Source: Paraburkholderia heleia NBRC 101817 (GTDB taxonomy: Bacteria > Pseudomonadota > Gammaproteobacteria > Burkholderiales > Burkholderiaceae). From it: a stretch of 56,276 bases of DNA. Where the stretch lies: positions 1-56,276 of the forward strand of contig NZ_BBJH01000054.1 in NCBI RefSeq assembly GCF_000739775.1, read 5' to 3'. Below the pieces are notes generated by a model, which saw only the letters and a program-made list of their open reading frames with translations, was not told the DNA's origin and made no database searches. Shown here one piece after another: positions 1 through 8,859 of this stretch. A program made the position numbers and the translations under genes. Positions within the stretch are counted from its first letter, which is position 1, and each line of letters starts with the position of its first letter.

Positions 1-432
1 CGGCCCTTGCACGGTGCGCCTGCTCCGCGCGCGGCGGCCGTGGTGAACGCCCACGCGGCTCCCTGCCAGTCCGCCGGCTCCACGCCCGAAGCCGCGCTCG
101 CCGACGCGCGGCGCCTCGCCGACGCCGGCGCGCTCGACGAGGCCGAACGCCTCGCCGCGCAAGCGGCGCAGGCGCTGGCGCAGAACCCGGACACCTGGTA
201 CCTGCTGGGCCTGATCGCCGATGCGCAGGGCCGCGCAGCCGTTGCGCTCGCGCACTATCGCAAGGCCATCTATCTGGAGCCTTCGCACTACGAAGCGCTC
301 ACGCATCTGGCGGCGCTGCTCGAAGTACAGGGTGACGCCGAAGGCGCGCGCCGGCTGATGCGCCGTGCGCAGCGCGCGGCGCAGGACACCGGACAGCGCG
401 GCGAACCGGACGCAGGAGGCTCGCATGCCTGA
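1..432 (+). CDS. wspC: WspC, CheR-type MCP methyltransferase, C-terminal TPR part (5' partial)
   Basis: The reading frame is open from the first base and ends in TGA at 430-432, so only the tail of the protein is inside the window. It contains tetratricopeptide-like helices, seen as an ALDEAERLAAQAAQAL helix followed by DTWYLLGLIADAQGRAAVALAHYRKAI-type helices and then an LAALLEVQGDAEGARRLM pair. CheR proteins of Wsp systems carry such TPRs after the SAM-dependent methyltransferase domain. The family methylates glutamates on the WspA receptor in the inner membrane. Identity rests mainly on position: the next four genes are wspD, wspE, wspF and wspR in canonical order. The end overlaps wspD by 8 bases. 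The catalytic domain cannot be seen here. Confidence 0.85.
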   Translation, partial: RPLHGAPAPRAAAVVNAHAAPCQSAGSTPEAALADARRLADAGALDEAERLAAQAAQALAQNPDTWYLLGLIADAQGRAAVALAHYRKAIYLEPSHYEALTHLAALLEVQGDAEGARRLMRRAQRAAQDTGQRGEPDAGGSHA

Positions 433-1117
433 GCGCGGCTTGACGGAGGACCGGGTGCTCGCAGCGCAACCACCCAATCCGTGCTGGAAGACCATCGGCA
501 CGCTGGGCGACAACTCGTGCCCGCGGCTCGAGGCGTGCGTGCGCTGCCTGAATTGCCCGGTTTTCGAAGAAGCGGCGGCGCGCATGCTCGATCGTCCCGC
601 GTCGCTTGCGTCATCCGCGCCTGGGCCCGAACGTGCGCCTGACGTTGCCGGCACGCAGACGCGCCACGCAGGCTCGCTCGTGTTTCGCGTGGGCGGCGAG
701 TGGCTCGCGCTGCCCGCTGCCGTGCTGCGCCAGGTGCACGAGGCGCGTGCCATCCACACGCTGCCGCACCGGCGCGGCGCGGCCGTGCTCGGCGTCGTGA
801 ACGTACGCGGCGTGCTCACGCTGGCGGTGTCGCTGGCCGCGCTGCTGCGCATCGATGCCGCAGCGGCCGGCGCACCGTCGCGCGCCGCCACGCCGCGTCT
901 GCTCGTGACCGAATGGGCGGGCGCGACGACGGCGTTTCCCGTCGATGCCGTGGAAGGCGTGGCGAGCTTCGGCGCCGACGCGCTCCTGCCTGCGCCGGCT
1001 ACGCTCGCGCAGTCGGCCGGGCGGCACGTGCGCGGCGTGGCGCACTGGCGCGGGCGTTCGGTGGGCGTGCTCGATGCCGAGGTGCTATTCGATGCGCTTG
1101 CAAGGAGTCTGCGATGA
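425..1117 (+). CDS. wspD: WspD, CheW-type adaptor with N-terminal cysteine cluster
   Basis: This 230-residue protein has a CheW domain from about residue 78 to the end (SLVFRVGGEWLALPA, then VLGVVNVRGVLTLAVSLAAL). Residues 20-44 carry five cysteines (C20, C32, C38, C41, C44) in CWKTIG...SCPRLEACVRCLNC, a leader typical of Wsp-associated CheW proteins and absent from ordinary CheW. CheW domains couple the receptor to the CheA kinase. The ATG at 425 is preceded by AGGAGG at 414-419 and overlaps the wspC stop; an in-frame alternative start at 365 lies inside wspC. The stop overlaps the wspE start as ATGA. The role of the cysteines is not known to me; metal binding is possible. Confidence 0.9.
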   Translation: MPERGLTEDRVLAAQPPNPCWKTIGTLGDNSCPRLEACVRCLNCPVFEEAAARMLDRPASLASSAPGPERAPDVAGTQTRHAGSLVFRVGGEWLALPAAVLRQVHEARAIHTLPHRRGAAVLGVVNVRGVLTLAVSLAALLRIDAAAAGAPSRAATPRLLVTEWAGATTAFPVDAVEGVASFGADALLPAPATLAQSAGRHVRGVAHWRGRSVGVLDAEVLFDALARSLR

Positions 1118-3396
1118 GCGACGACGAACTGAGCCGCCGCTCGCTGCTCGACCTCTTCCATGAGGAGGCGGCGGCACAGACGCGGACGCTTTCCGCGGGC
1201 CTGCTCGCGCTGGAGTCCGCGCCCGCGGATGCCGCCACGCTCGAAGCCTGCATGCGCGCGACACACTCGCTCAAGGGCGCGGCGCGCATCGTCGGCCTGC
1301 CGGAGGCGGTCGCGGTGGCGGGCGCGATGGAGGACTGCTTCGTGGCCGCGCAGCGCGGCGAGCTGCGCATCGACGCGGCGCGCATCGATGCACTGCTCGT
1401 CGGCATCGACTTGCTGACCGCGGCAGGCGATGCCACGGCGGCGCCGCTTTCGCACGAGGCAGTCGAGGCGTTCGTCGCGCGCCTGGAGAGCGGGGCGCAG
1501 CCCGACGCGGCCGCGAGCCCACCCGGGACCGACGATCTCGCCGCGCTGGCGGCGTCGCTGCGTGTGCCCGAGCCGGAGCGCGAGGCGGCGGCGTCGGACG
1601 ACGTCGAACCCGCAGCGTTGGCGCAACCCTCGCAACCCCGTTCAGCCGACCCCGAGCGCATGCTGCGCGTGCGCGCCGGCACGCTCGACCGCCTGCTCGG
1701 CTTCGCCGGCGAATCGCTGGTGGAGTCGCGCCGCATGCGGCCGTTCGCCGAGGGTCTCTTGCGCACGCGCCGCGCGCAGGGCGGCGTGCTTGCGGCGCTG
1801 GGACAGTTTCAGGAACGCCACGGGGATGCGCTCGACGCCGACGCCCGCGCCGCGCTCGCCGATATCCGCAATGCGGTTGCGGCGCTGGATCGTCAGCTAT
1901 CCGAACGATTCGACGACCTCGATCGCATCGACCGGCGCGGCACGCAGCTCGCGCAGCGTCTCTACGACGAGGCGCTGCAGTGCCGCATGCGGCCGTTCGG
2001 CGACGCGGCCTACACCTATCCGCGCGGGGTGCGCGACCTCGCGCGCTCGCTTGGCAAGCGCGTGCGCTTCACGATTGCCGGCGAGTCGACGCAAGTGGAC
2101 CGCGACATCCTCGAAATGCTCGACGCGCCGCTCGGCCATCTGCTGCGCAACGCGCTCGATCACGGTATCGAGGACCCCGAAACGAGGCGGCGCGCGGGCA
2201 AGCCCGAAGAGGCAAGTCTCATGCTCGAAGCACGCCATAGCGCCGGCAAGCTGCTGATCGTCGTGGCCGACGACGGCGCGGGCATCGATCTGGACGCACT
2301 GCGCGCGAGCATCGTCGCTCGCGCGCTCGCGCAGCCCCAGGCCGTTGCCGCGATGTCCGACGCCGAACTGTTCGACTTCCTGCTGCTGCCGGGCTTTTCG
2401 CTGCGCGACACCGTCACCGACGTGTCGGGGCGCGGCGTGGGCCTCGACGCCGTGCAGAACTTCGCCAAGGCCGTGCGCGGCACGGTGCGCATCGAGAGCG
2501 CGGCGGGACAGGGCACGCGCTTCGTGCTGCAGTTGCCGCTCACGCTCTCGGTGGTGCGCAGCCTGATCGTCGAGGTCGCGGGCGAAGCCTATGCGTTTCC
2601 GCTCGCGCACGTGCGCCGCGCGCTCAGCGTGCCGCGCGGCACGATCGAGATGCTCGAAGGCCAACAGCACATTGCCTTCGAAGGGCGGCCCGTGGGGCTC
2701 GTGACGGCGCGCCAGCTGCTCGGCGCGAGCGCCGAAACGACGACCGCGGAAGACCTGAACGTCGTGCTGGTGGGCAGCGAGGCGGGTCTCTATGGCGTGG
2801 CCGTGGACCGTTTCGCGGGCGAGCGCACGCTCGCCGTGCAGCCGCTCGACGCGCGTCTGGGCAGGGTGCGCAACGTCTCGGCGGCGGCGCTGCTCGACGA
2901 CGGCGAAATCGCGCTGATCGTCGACGTAGAGGACATCGTGACGTCGGTTGGGCGTCTCGTGCGCGAGGGACAGCTCACGGGCGTGGCGCGCGGCGGCGCG
3001 CACGACGGGGCGAGCGCGCGCAAGCGCATTCTGATTGTCGAGGACTCCTTGACGGTGCGGGAGCTGGAGCGCAAGCTGCTCGAAAAACGCGGCTACGACG
3101 TCACGGTGGCGGTGGACGGCATGGACGGCTGGAGCACCTTGCGCAACGCGCACTTCGACCTCGTCATCACCGACGTCGACATGCCGCGCATGGACGGCAT
3201 CGAACTCGTCACGATGATCAAGGGCGACGCGATGCATCGCAGCGTGCCGGTGATGATCGTCTCGTACAAGGATCGTGAAGACGACCGGCGGCGCGGGCTC
3301 GACGCAGGCGCCGACTACTATCTGACCAAGGGCAGCTTCCACGACGAAGCGCTGCTCGACGCGGTGAACGACCTGATCGGAGAGGCGACGGGATGA
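1114..3396 (+). CDS. wspE: WspE, hybrid CheA histidine kinase with C-terminal receiver
   Basis: This 760-residue protein is a CheA-type kinase fused to a receiver. The order is an HPt domain with the phospho-accepting histidine at residue 51 (HSLKGAARIVG), a dimerisation region, an HATPase domain (N-box LLRNALDHGIEDPETRRRAG, then DDGAGID and GRGVGLDAVQNF), a CheW-like domain, and a receiver from about residue 637 with phospho-acceptor D687 (ITDVDMPRMDG) and conserved K739. In Wsp systems the kinase phosphorylates WspR to switch on c-di-GMP synthesis and WspF for adaptation. It overlaps wspD and wspF by ATGA at both ends, so translational coupling is likely. The ATG at 1114 is preferred because any earlier start would run deep into wspD. 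Confidence 0.95.
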   Translation: MSDDELSRRSLLDLFHEEAAAQTRTLSAGLLALESAPADAATLEACMRATHSLKGAARIVGLPEAVAVAGAMEDCFVAAQRGELRIDAARIDALLVGIDLLTAAGDATAAPLSHEAVEAFVARLESGAQPDAAASPPGTDDLAALAASLRVPEPEREAAASDDVEPAALAQPSQPRSADPERMLRVRAGTLDRLLGFAGESLVESRRMRPFAEGLLRTRRAQGGVLAALGQFQERHGDALDADARAALADIRNAVAALDRQLSERFDDLDRIDRRGTQLAQRLYDEALQCRMRPFGDAAYTYPRGVRDLARSLGKRVRFTIAGESTQVDRDILEMLDAPLGHLLRNALDHGIEDPETRRRAGKPEEASLMLEARHSAGKLLIVVADDGAGIDLDALRASIVARALAQPQAVAAMSDAELFDFLLLPGFSLRDTVTDVSGRGVGLDAVQNFAKAVRGTVRIESAAGQGTRFVLQLPLTLSVVRSLIVEVAGEAYAFPLAHVRRALSVPRGTIEMLEGQQHIAFEGRPVGLVTARQLLGASAETTTAEDLNVVLVGSEAGLYGVAVDRFAGERTLAVQPLDARLGRVRNVSAAALLDDGEIALIVDVEDIVTSVGRLVREGQLTGVARGGAHDGASARKRILIVEDSLTVRELERKLLEKRGYDVTVAVDGMDGWSTLRNAHFDLVITDVDMPRMDGIELVTMIKGDAMHRSVPVMIVSYKDREDDRRRGLDAGADYYLTKGSFHDEALLDAVNDLIGEATG

Positions 3397-4418
3397 AAAT
3401 CGGTATCGCCAACGACATGCCGCTAGCGGTCGAGGCGCTGCGTCAGGCCATCGCGACGCGGCCGGGCCATCGCGTGCTGTGGGTTGCCGCGAACGGCGAG
3501 GACGCCGTGCAGTTCTGCGCGGCGCAGGTGCCCGACGTGATCCTCATGGATCTCGTGATGCCGAAGCTCGACGGCGTGGAGGCCACGCGGCAGATCATGG
3601 CGCGCTCGCCGTGCCCCATCCTGATCGTCACGAGCAGCGTGGGTGCGAACGCCTGGCGCGTGTACGAGGCGATGGGCGCGGGCGCGCTCGATGCCGTCGA
3701 TACCCCCACGCTCGCCGGGCCCGACACGCGCCGCACCATGGGTTTGCTGCTCGCGAAGATCGAGCAGATCGGGCGCGTTTCGGGCGCGCTCGATCTCGCC
3801 GCGCGCGCACCGGCATTCACGCCTTGCGGCATGCTGCAAGCGCCGCTCGTCGCGATCGGCGCCTCGGCGGGCGGACCCGGTGCGCTCGCCACCGTGCTCG
3901 GCGCGCTGCCCGCCGATTTCGGCGCAAGCATCGTGATCGTGCAGCACGTGGACCAGTCGTTCGCCGCGGGCATGGCCGCCTGGCTCGACGGCCAGACGCC
4001 GCTCACGGTGCGCATCGCGCTCGAAGGCGAGCAGCCCCGGCCTGGCTGCGCGCTCCTTGCCGCGACCAACGATCATCTGCGCATGACAGCGGGCGGCAAG
4101 CTGGCTTACACTCGCGAGCCGGCCGACACACCCTACCGTCCCTCCGTCGATACGTTCTTTCACAGCCTCGTCGAGTGCTGGACGGGCGAGGCGATCGGCG
4201 TGCTGCTCACGGGCATGGGGCGCGACGGCGCCATCGGCCTGAAGGCGATGCGCGCCAGGGGCTGGCACACCATCGCCCAGGACGAGGCGACGAGCGCCGT
4301 ATACGGCATGCCCAAGGCGGCGGCGGCGCTCTTCGCCGCGCGCGCGATCCTGCCGCTTGGCGCCATCGCCCCCGAGCTCGTGAGCCGGGTGAAACCACCG
4401 CATCAACCTGCCGGCTAG
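3393..4418 (+). CDS. wspF: WspF, CheB-type methylesterase
   Basis: This 341-residue CheB-family protein has an N-terminal receiver with phospho-acceptor D53 (LMDLVMPKLDG) and a C-terminal methylesterase domain. The visible catalytic elements are the serine in IGASAGGPGAL, the histidine in VQHVDQSF and the aspartate in GMGRDGAIGLKAM. The enzyme removes methyl groups from the WspA receptor and so damps signalling. In pseudomonads, loss of WspF locks WspR on and gives wrinkly colonies. All key residues are present, so it should be active. It overlaps wspE by four bases (ATGA) and is followed 31 bases later by wspR. Confidence 0.95.
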   Translation: MKIGIANDMPLAVEALRQAIATRPGHRVLWVAANGEDAVQFCAAQVPDVILMDLVMPKLDGVEATRQIMARSPCPILIVTSSVGANAWRVYEAMGAGALDAVDTPTLAGPDTRRTMGLLLAKIEQIGRVSGALDLAARAPAFTPCGMLQAPLVAIGASAGGPGALATVLGALPADFGASIVIVQHVDQSFAAGMAAWLDGQTPLTVRIALEGEQPRPGCALLAATNDHLRMTAGGKLAYTREPADTPYRPSVDTFFHSLVECWTGEAIGVLLTGMGRDGAIGLKAMRARGWHTIAQDEATSAVYGMPKAAAALFAARAILPLGAIAPELVSRVKPPHQPAG

Positions 4419-4449
4419 CCGCCGGCCATCGTGAGACGCGACCGATATC

Positions 4450-5589
4450 ATGACCGAGAAGCCTACTCCTCCAACCAGCGCAAACGTTGTCGGCCCCACC
4501 GGGCTCGACGCGGGTCTCGACCCCGGCAGCGCCGACGACGCTTCGCTCGCCGTTGCGCTGGAGGCCGTGCGCAGCGCGCTTGCGCAAACGCTGCCCGCTG
4601 CCGACCTGCCGACGATGGTGCTGCTGGTGGACGACCAGGCGATCGTGGCGGAGGCGGTGCGCCGGGCGCTCGCCAGCGAACGCGAGATCGACTTCCACTA
4701 TTGCGCGCATCCCGATGAGGCCGTGCGCACCGCCGAACAAGTGCGCCCGACCGTGATCCTGCAGGACCTCGTGATGCCGGGTACCGATGGCCTCACGCTC
4801 GTGCGCGGCTACCGCGCGAACGAAGCGACGCGCGACGTGCCGATCATCGTGCTTTCCACCAAGGAAGAACCCGCCATCAAGAGCGCGGCGTTCGCCTCGG
4901 GGGCCAACGATTACCTCGTCAAGCTGCCGGACAGCGTCGAGCTGATCGCGCGCGTGAAATACCATTCGCGGTCCTACCTGAACATGCTTCAGCGCGACGA
5001 GGCCTATCGTGCGCTGCGCCGCTCGCAGCAGGAACTGCTCCGCGCGAACCTGGAACTGCGCCGCCTCACGCATTCGGATGGCCTGACCGGCCTCTCGAAC
5101 CGGCGCTATCTGGACGAATTCCTGAGTGCCGAGTGGAAACGGGCGGAGCGCGAACGTACCGAAATCTCGCTGCTGATGATCGACGTGGACTACTTCAAGC
5201 CCTATAACGACACCTACGGCCACGTGGCAGGCGACAACGTGCTGCGCTCGGTGGCGACGACGATCCGCCGCGAGATACGTCAGCCGCGCGACCTCGTGGC
5301 GCGCTTTGGCGGCGAGGAGTTCGCCGTGGTGCTGCCGGGCACGGGCAGCGCGGGCGCGCGGCTGCTCGCCGAGAAAATGCGCCGCGACGTGGTGGGGCTC
5401 GCATTGCCGCACGTGGGCTCGGCGGTGAGCGAGCACCTCACGATCAGCATTGGCGTGGCGACGCTCACGCCCGCGCCGGGGCTCGCGGAAACGGCGCTGA
5501 TCGAGGAAGCCGACGCCGCGCTCTACCGCGCGAAGCGCGACGGGCGCAATCGCGTGGCGTTTTCCACGCAGGTGTCGGGGCGCGGATAA
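4450..5589 (+). CDS. wspR: WspR, response-regulator diguanylate cyclase
   Basis: This 379-residue protein has a receiver at about residues 55-175 (acidic D61/D62, phospho-acceptor D106 in LQDLVMPGTDG, K158) joined by a coiled-coil-like helix (residues 180-205) to a GGDEF domain with the active-site signature GGEEF at 287-291. It should make c-di-GMP once phosphorylated by WspE. The position of the inhibitory I-site, RxxD just before the signature, reads QPRD (278-281), so its arginine is missing. The first 50 residues are low-complexity and longer than in pseudomonad WspR. No clear Shine-Dalgarno precedes the ATG, and a later start is possible. The gene closes the operon and faces the next gene across 11 bases. 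Confidence 0.95.
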   Translation: MTEKPTPPTSANVVGPTGLDAGLDPGSADDASLAVALEAVRSALAQTLPAADLPTMVLLVDDQAIVAEAVRRALASEREIDFHYCAHPDEAVRTAEQVRPTVILQDLVMPGTDGLTLVRGYRANEATRDVPIIVLSTKEEPAIKSAAFASGANDYLVKLPDSVELIARVKYHSRSYLNMLQRDEAYRALRRSQQELLRANLELRRLTHSDGLTGLSNRRYLDEFLSAEWKRAERERTEISLLMIDVDYFKPYNDTYGHVAGDNVLRSVATTIRREIRQPRDLVARFGGEEFAVVLPGTGSAGARLLAEKMRRDVVGLALPHVGSAVSEHLTISIGVATLTPAPGLAETALIEEADAALYRAKRDGRNRVAFSTQVSGRG

Positions 5590-5600
5590 CGCGTCGAGGT

Positions 5601-7805
5601 TTAACCCGGCGTCCAGACATACATCAGGATTTTCGCGCGGGCGTCGTCTTCCACGAGCACCACGTAGTCGCCGTTATCGCGCTGCGCCGCGCTCATGCCC
5701 ATATAGATGTCCACCCATCCGCTCGTGTTGCCCACGTCGGCACCGGGCGTCATCGAGCCTGCGAGCTGGCCGCTGCGCGCGTCGTACACGTCGATCTTCT
5801 GCGTGTATAGCTCCGCGATGAACACATCGTTGCCGGCCACCGCGATTCCCACCGTCGTCACCTGCGGGTTGCTGCCCGTGTTCCAGGGCAGCGATGCCTG
5901 CCACGTGAGCGTGGGCGAAGCGCTCGACCAGTTGTCGTATCGCGCGAGCACGGGTCCGGCTTCCTTCCAGTGCGACGCATCCCACGGAAGGTTCGCGGTG
6001 AAGCCGGTGATGTACATCGTGTCGGTTTCGGCCACGTAGACGATCCGCGCGATGCGGTTGAACGGCGCCGGCATCGGGAACATCTTCGACGATGCATAGG
6101 TGTACTGTGGATTGCCCTGGGCGTCGAGCCCTTGAACCGGCATCTCGCGAATGCCCGAAAGGGGTGTGGCGAGCCACACGTTGCCGGGCGTGTCCACCCA
6201 CCAGTACCCGTTGCCGACGCTTGCGCCGGTCGAGGGGTTCGAGGTGATCTCGCTTGCGTCCACATGGCCGTCGCCGTTCGCGTCGCGCCACATCCACTCG
6301 CCGTAGGCCGGCTGGCCGGCGGGCCAGTTGCCCGGCATCGGATTCTGGGCGAGCAGGCCCGAGGGAATCGCAACTTCGCCATCGGTTGCGGGCGAGAAGC
6401 GGTAGATGTTCAGGTAGTGCGCGTACTGATCGAGCGTATAGAGGAACGTCTGGCCATTGAAGCGGCGCACCATGGGCGAGCCGCGCACGCCGCGCGTGGA
6501 GTGGAGTGCGGGATCGTCGGGGTAGGCGAAGCGGTTGAGCGTGAAGCCCGCATAGGTCCATTGCTTGCCGGGCGCCTGGCTGTAGTCGAGCGTGAAGCGC
6601 TTCGAGCCGGTGAAGACGTTGGCGGTGTTGGCGGGATCGAAGGCGGCGGCATCGACGAAGGTCAGGCCATCGAGGCGCCAGCCCAGCGTGCGCGTGCCCA
6701 TCGCGTAACTTTCGAGCACCGCCCCCTGGCCGACGAGCGCGGTGCCGTACGGCCGCGGCCCCTGGCCGTTTTGCGCGACGTACAGGTTGCCCGCCGCGTC
6801 GTAGCCAATGCCGGTGATGCCGTTCAAGCGCCAGTCGCCGGGCGTGCCCTCCACGACGTGGAAGATGCCCTGGCGCGTGCCCAGCGTGCCTGCGGCCGCC
6901 ATCTGGCCGCCCGACGTGCGGGCATAGAGCAGAATCTGCTGCGAGGGGCCGTTGTCGGCAATCGCGAGCTGACCCGAAGGCGCGAAGGCGAGGTCGGCCG
7001 GCACGCTGCCCGCGGGCAGCACGGGCGCATCGTTTAGCGCCGTGCCGTCCTTGCGGTAGTGACCGATGCCCGGGCCGTTCGTGTCCCGCATGCCCTGGAT
7101 CACCCAGAGCGTACCGTCAGCGGCCAGCGCGATGCGGCCCGGCGCGGGCACAGTGAAAGCACGCAGTTGACGCATGGTTTGCGCGTCGTAGACCACGATG
7201 CGGTTGTCGGCGGTATCGGAAACGTACAGCTCGGCATCGGTGGCGGCGAGGCCGCGCACGGCGCCGTCGCTGCCGTCCGGCGCGGCGAGCACGCGCAAAA
7301 AGCTGTTTTTCGTCGCGTTCGCGCTGTTGCCGATGCCGCTTGCGAAGGGCGCGCCCTGCGCCACGTTCGAGCGCAGCCGCCGCGTCACGCCGAACCACGT
7401 CTGGTTGGCGGGCGGATAGTCCGCGCCGACGAGCCCGTTGTTCTGGTTGCCGATCGACATCGCGGCATACACATAGGTGCTGTTCGCCGCGATGGCGTCG
7501 CCGCCCGCATTGCCCCAGCCGTGCGTGTTGCCGGCCACGGCGAGCTTGTCGCCGCCGCGGTAGACGCCGATCTCGCTGCCGCTTTCGTCCCAGGGCGCGT
7601 TCGCGTAGACGGTGCCGTCCGGCGCGACGGCGATGGCCTGGACGTCTTGCTGCATCCACTTGCCGTCGCCGAAACCGAAGCTGTTGCCGATCCAGGACGT
7701 GGTGTAGTTGAGCGTGCCTTGCGCAACGCCGGGTTGAATGGCGAGACCTTGCAGCGCGAATGACAAGGCAATGAGGCGAGCAGCATTTTTCACTTGAATT
7801 TCCAT
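5601..7805 (-). CDS. Exported NHL/beta-propeller-like protein with an EF-hand-like loop
   Basis: This 734-residue protein begins with a Sec signal peptide (AARLIALSFALQGLAIQPGVAQG). Repeated blades of the type AIAVAPDGTVYAN, IALAADGTLWVIQG, DLAFAPSGQLAIADN and GIGYDAAGNLYVAQNG indicate NHL/SMP-30-like beta-propellers, perhaps two. Near residue 510 the stretch DANGDGHVDASE matches a calcium-binding EF-hand or dockerin-type loop. There are no obvious membrane spans after the signal, so it is probably periplasmic or secreted. The ATG at 7805 is preferred to an adjacent TTG codon at 7808. It stands alone, convergent with wspR and divergent from the anti-sigma gene. Substrate and function are unknown. 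Confidence 0.75.
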   Translation of the reverse strand: MEIQVKNAARLIALSFALQGLAIQPGVAQGTLNYTTSWIGNSFGFGDGKWMQQDVQAIAVAPDGTVYANAPWDESGSEIGVYRGGDKLAVAGNTHGWGNAGGDAIAANSTYVYAAMSIGNQNNGLVGADYPPANQTWFGVTRRLRSNVAQGAPFASGIGNSANATKNSFLRVLAAPDGSDGAVRGLAATDAELYVSDTADNRIVVYDAQTMRQLRAFTVPAPGRIALAADGTLWVIQGMRDTNGPGIGHYRKDGTALNDAPVLPAGSVPADLAFAPSGQLAIADNGPSQQILLYARTSGGQMAAAGTLGTRQGIFHVVEGTPGDWRLNGITGIGYDAAGNLYVAQNGQGPRPYGTALVGQGAVLESYAMGTRTLGWRLDGLTFVDAAAFDPANTANVFTGSKRFTLDYSQAPGKQWTYAGFTLNRFAYPDDPALHSTRGVRGSPMVRRFNGQTFLYTLDQYAHYLNIYRFSPATDGEVAIPSGLLAQNPMPGNWPAGQPAYGEWMWRDANGDGHVDASEITSNPSTGASVGNGYWWVDTPGNVWLATPLSGIREMPVQGLDAQGNPQYTYASSKMFPMPAPFNRIARIVYVAETDTMYITGFTANLPWDASHWKEAGPVLARYDNWSSASPTLTWQASLPWNTGSNPQVTTVGIAVAGNDVFIAELYTQKIDVYDARSGQLAGSMTPGADVGNTSGWVDIYMGMSAAQRDNGDYVVLVEDDARAKILMYVWTPG

Positions 7806-8060
7806 CAATCACGAACCTGCCGCAGGGTGCGCGGCAGTTGGGCGTGATGCTCGCATGCACTTTTAAGGAAATAATTCAAATATTATTCAGTGCGGGTAAT
7901 GTGGCGTTTTTTTATGCGGATGCGATGAACGGGGCGCCCGCAGGGCGCAAAATCGCTCGAGCGCCGCGCAAAAAGAGGAATTTCGCCGCCCGGTGGAATA
8001 ATCCACGCCCGCCGCGTGTTAGTCCCCGCATCGCCACCCAATCAGCATCGATTCACGACC

Positions 8061-8804
8061 ATGAAGTTTCGCGGGCCGCTCGACGAGCCGCCGGTTTCCG
8101 AAGCCGATATCCAGGCCTATAGCGACGGTACGCTCGCCGGCGCGCGGGCGGCGCACGTGCGGCGCTACCTCGCCGGTACGCCCGGCGAATGGCATCGCAT
8201 CCTGTTCTACCGGCGCCTGAACGCCCAGATCCGCGATGCTTACCCGGCGCCGGCGCCGGCGCCGGCGGCGCAGACGCCCCACACGCGCACCGCCCCAGCC
8301 CGAAGCAGACGGGCGTTGCGCTACGCTATCGCGCTCGCTGCCGCGCTGGCGATGGCAGGCGCCGCATTGGCGTGGATCGGCGTGACCGAGCCGTCGCAGC
8401 AAGTGTTGAACAATGCCGCGGTGATGGCGCTGATGGAAGCTGAAAACGCGCAGCCCCAGGCGCTGGACGCCGGTGCGGCGCGTGCGCCGTTCGATTTCGG
8501 CGCGGCGGGCCTGCATTTTCTCGGCGGCGGCGCAGTGCGGGTTGGCCCGTTCGCGAACGCGCAGCGTTATGTCTACGAGAACGACCAGGGCGAGCGCGTG
8601 GTGCTGCTCGCGACTCGCGCCTGGCTGGCCGGCGCGGCGCCGCAGTGGAGCGCCCACCGTGCGGGTCCGCTGCGGCTCCTGATGTGGCGCGAGCACGGCA
8701 CGCGCTGGGTGCTCGCGGGCAACGCCCAGACGCGCGGCTTGATGCGCGCGGCGGACCTCGCGACGCTCACCACGCAGCCGGCGCGCGAAGGCGAGGGATC
8801 GTGA
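8061..8804 (+). CDS. Membrane anti-sigma-factor-like protein
   Basis: The 247-residue product starts with a short cytoplasmic helical part (SEADIQAYSDGTLAGARA), then a Pro/Ala linker (residues 62-70), one membrane span (about 87-107) and a periplasmic domain. The pattern 'D/E-ADIxAYxDGTLxxARxxxVxRYL' matches the anti-sigma protein encoded just beyond the sigma factor (DEIHAYVDGTLSEARRADVE), so the two look like paralogues. Neither has the HxxxCxxC zinc motif of ZAS anti-sigma factors. The start could be a GTG at 8016, but the ATG at 8061 gives the better match to the paralogue. The gene precedes the sigma factor by 55 bases, probably in one transcript. Confidence 0.7.
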   Translation: MKFRGPLDEPPVSEADIQAYSDGTLAGARAAHVRRYLAGTPGEWHRILFYRRLNAQIRDAYPAPAPAPAAQTPHTRTAPARSRRALRYAIALAAALAMAGAALAWIGVTEPSQQVLNNAAVMALMEAENAQPQALDAGAARAPFDFGAAGLHFLGGGAVRVGPFANAQRYVYENDQGERVVLLATRAWLAGAAPQWSAHRAGPLRLLMWREHGTRWVLAGNAQTRGLMRAADLATLTTQPAREGEGS

Positions 8805-8859
8805 ACCTGCCCGACGATGCCGACCGTACAATGACCCTTGCGGCAATCCAGGATGAAAC

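Noticed and set aside
365..424. Longer wspD start at 365
   Set aside because: It would lie inside wspC and ignores the AGGAGG just before the ATG at 425.
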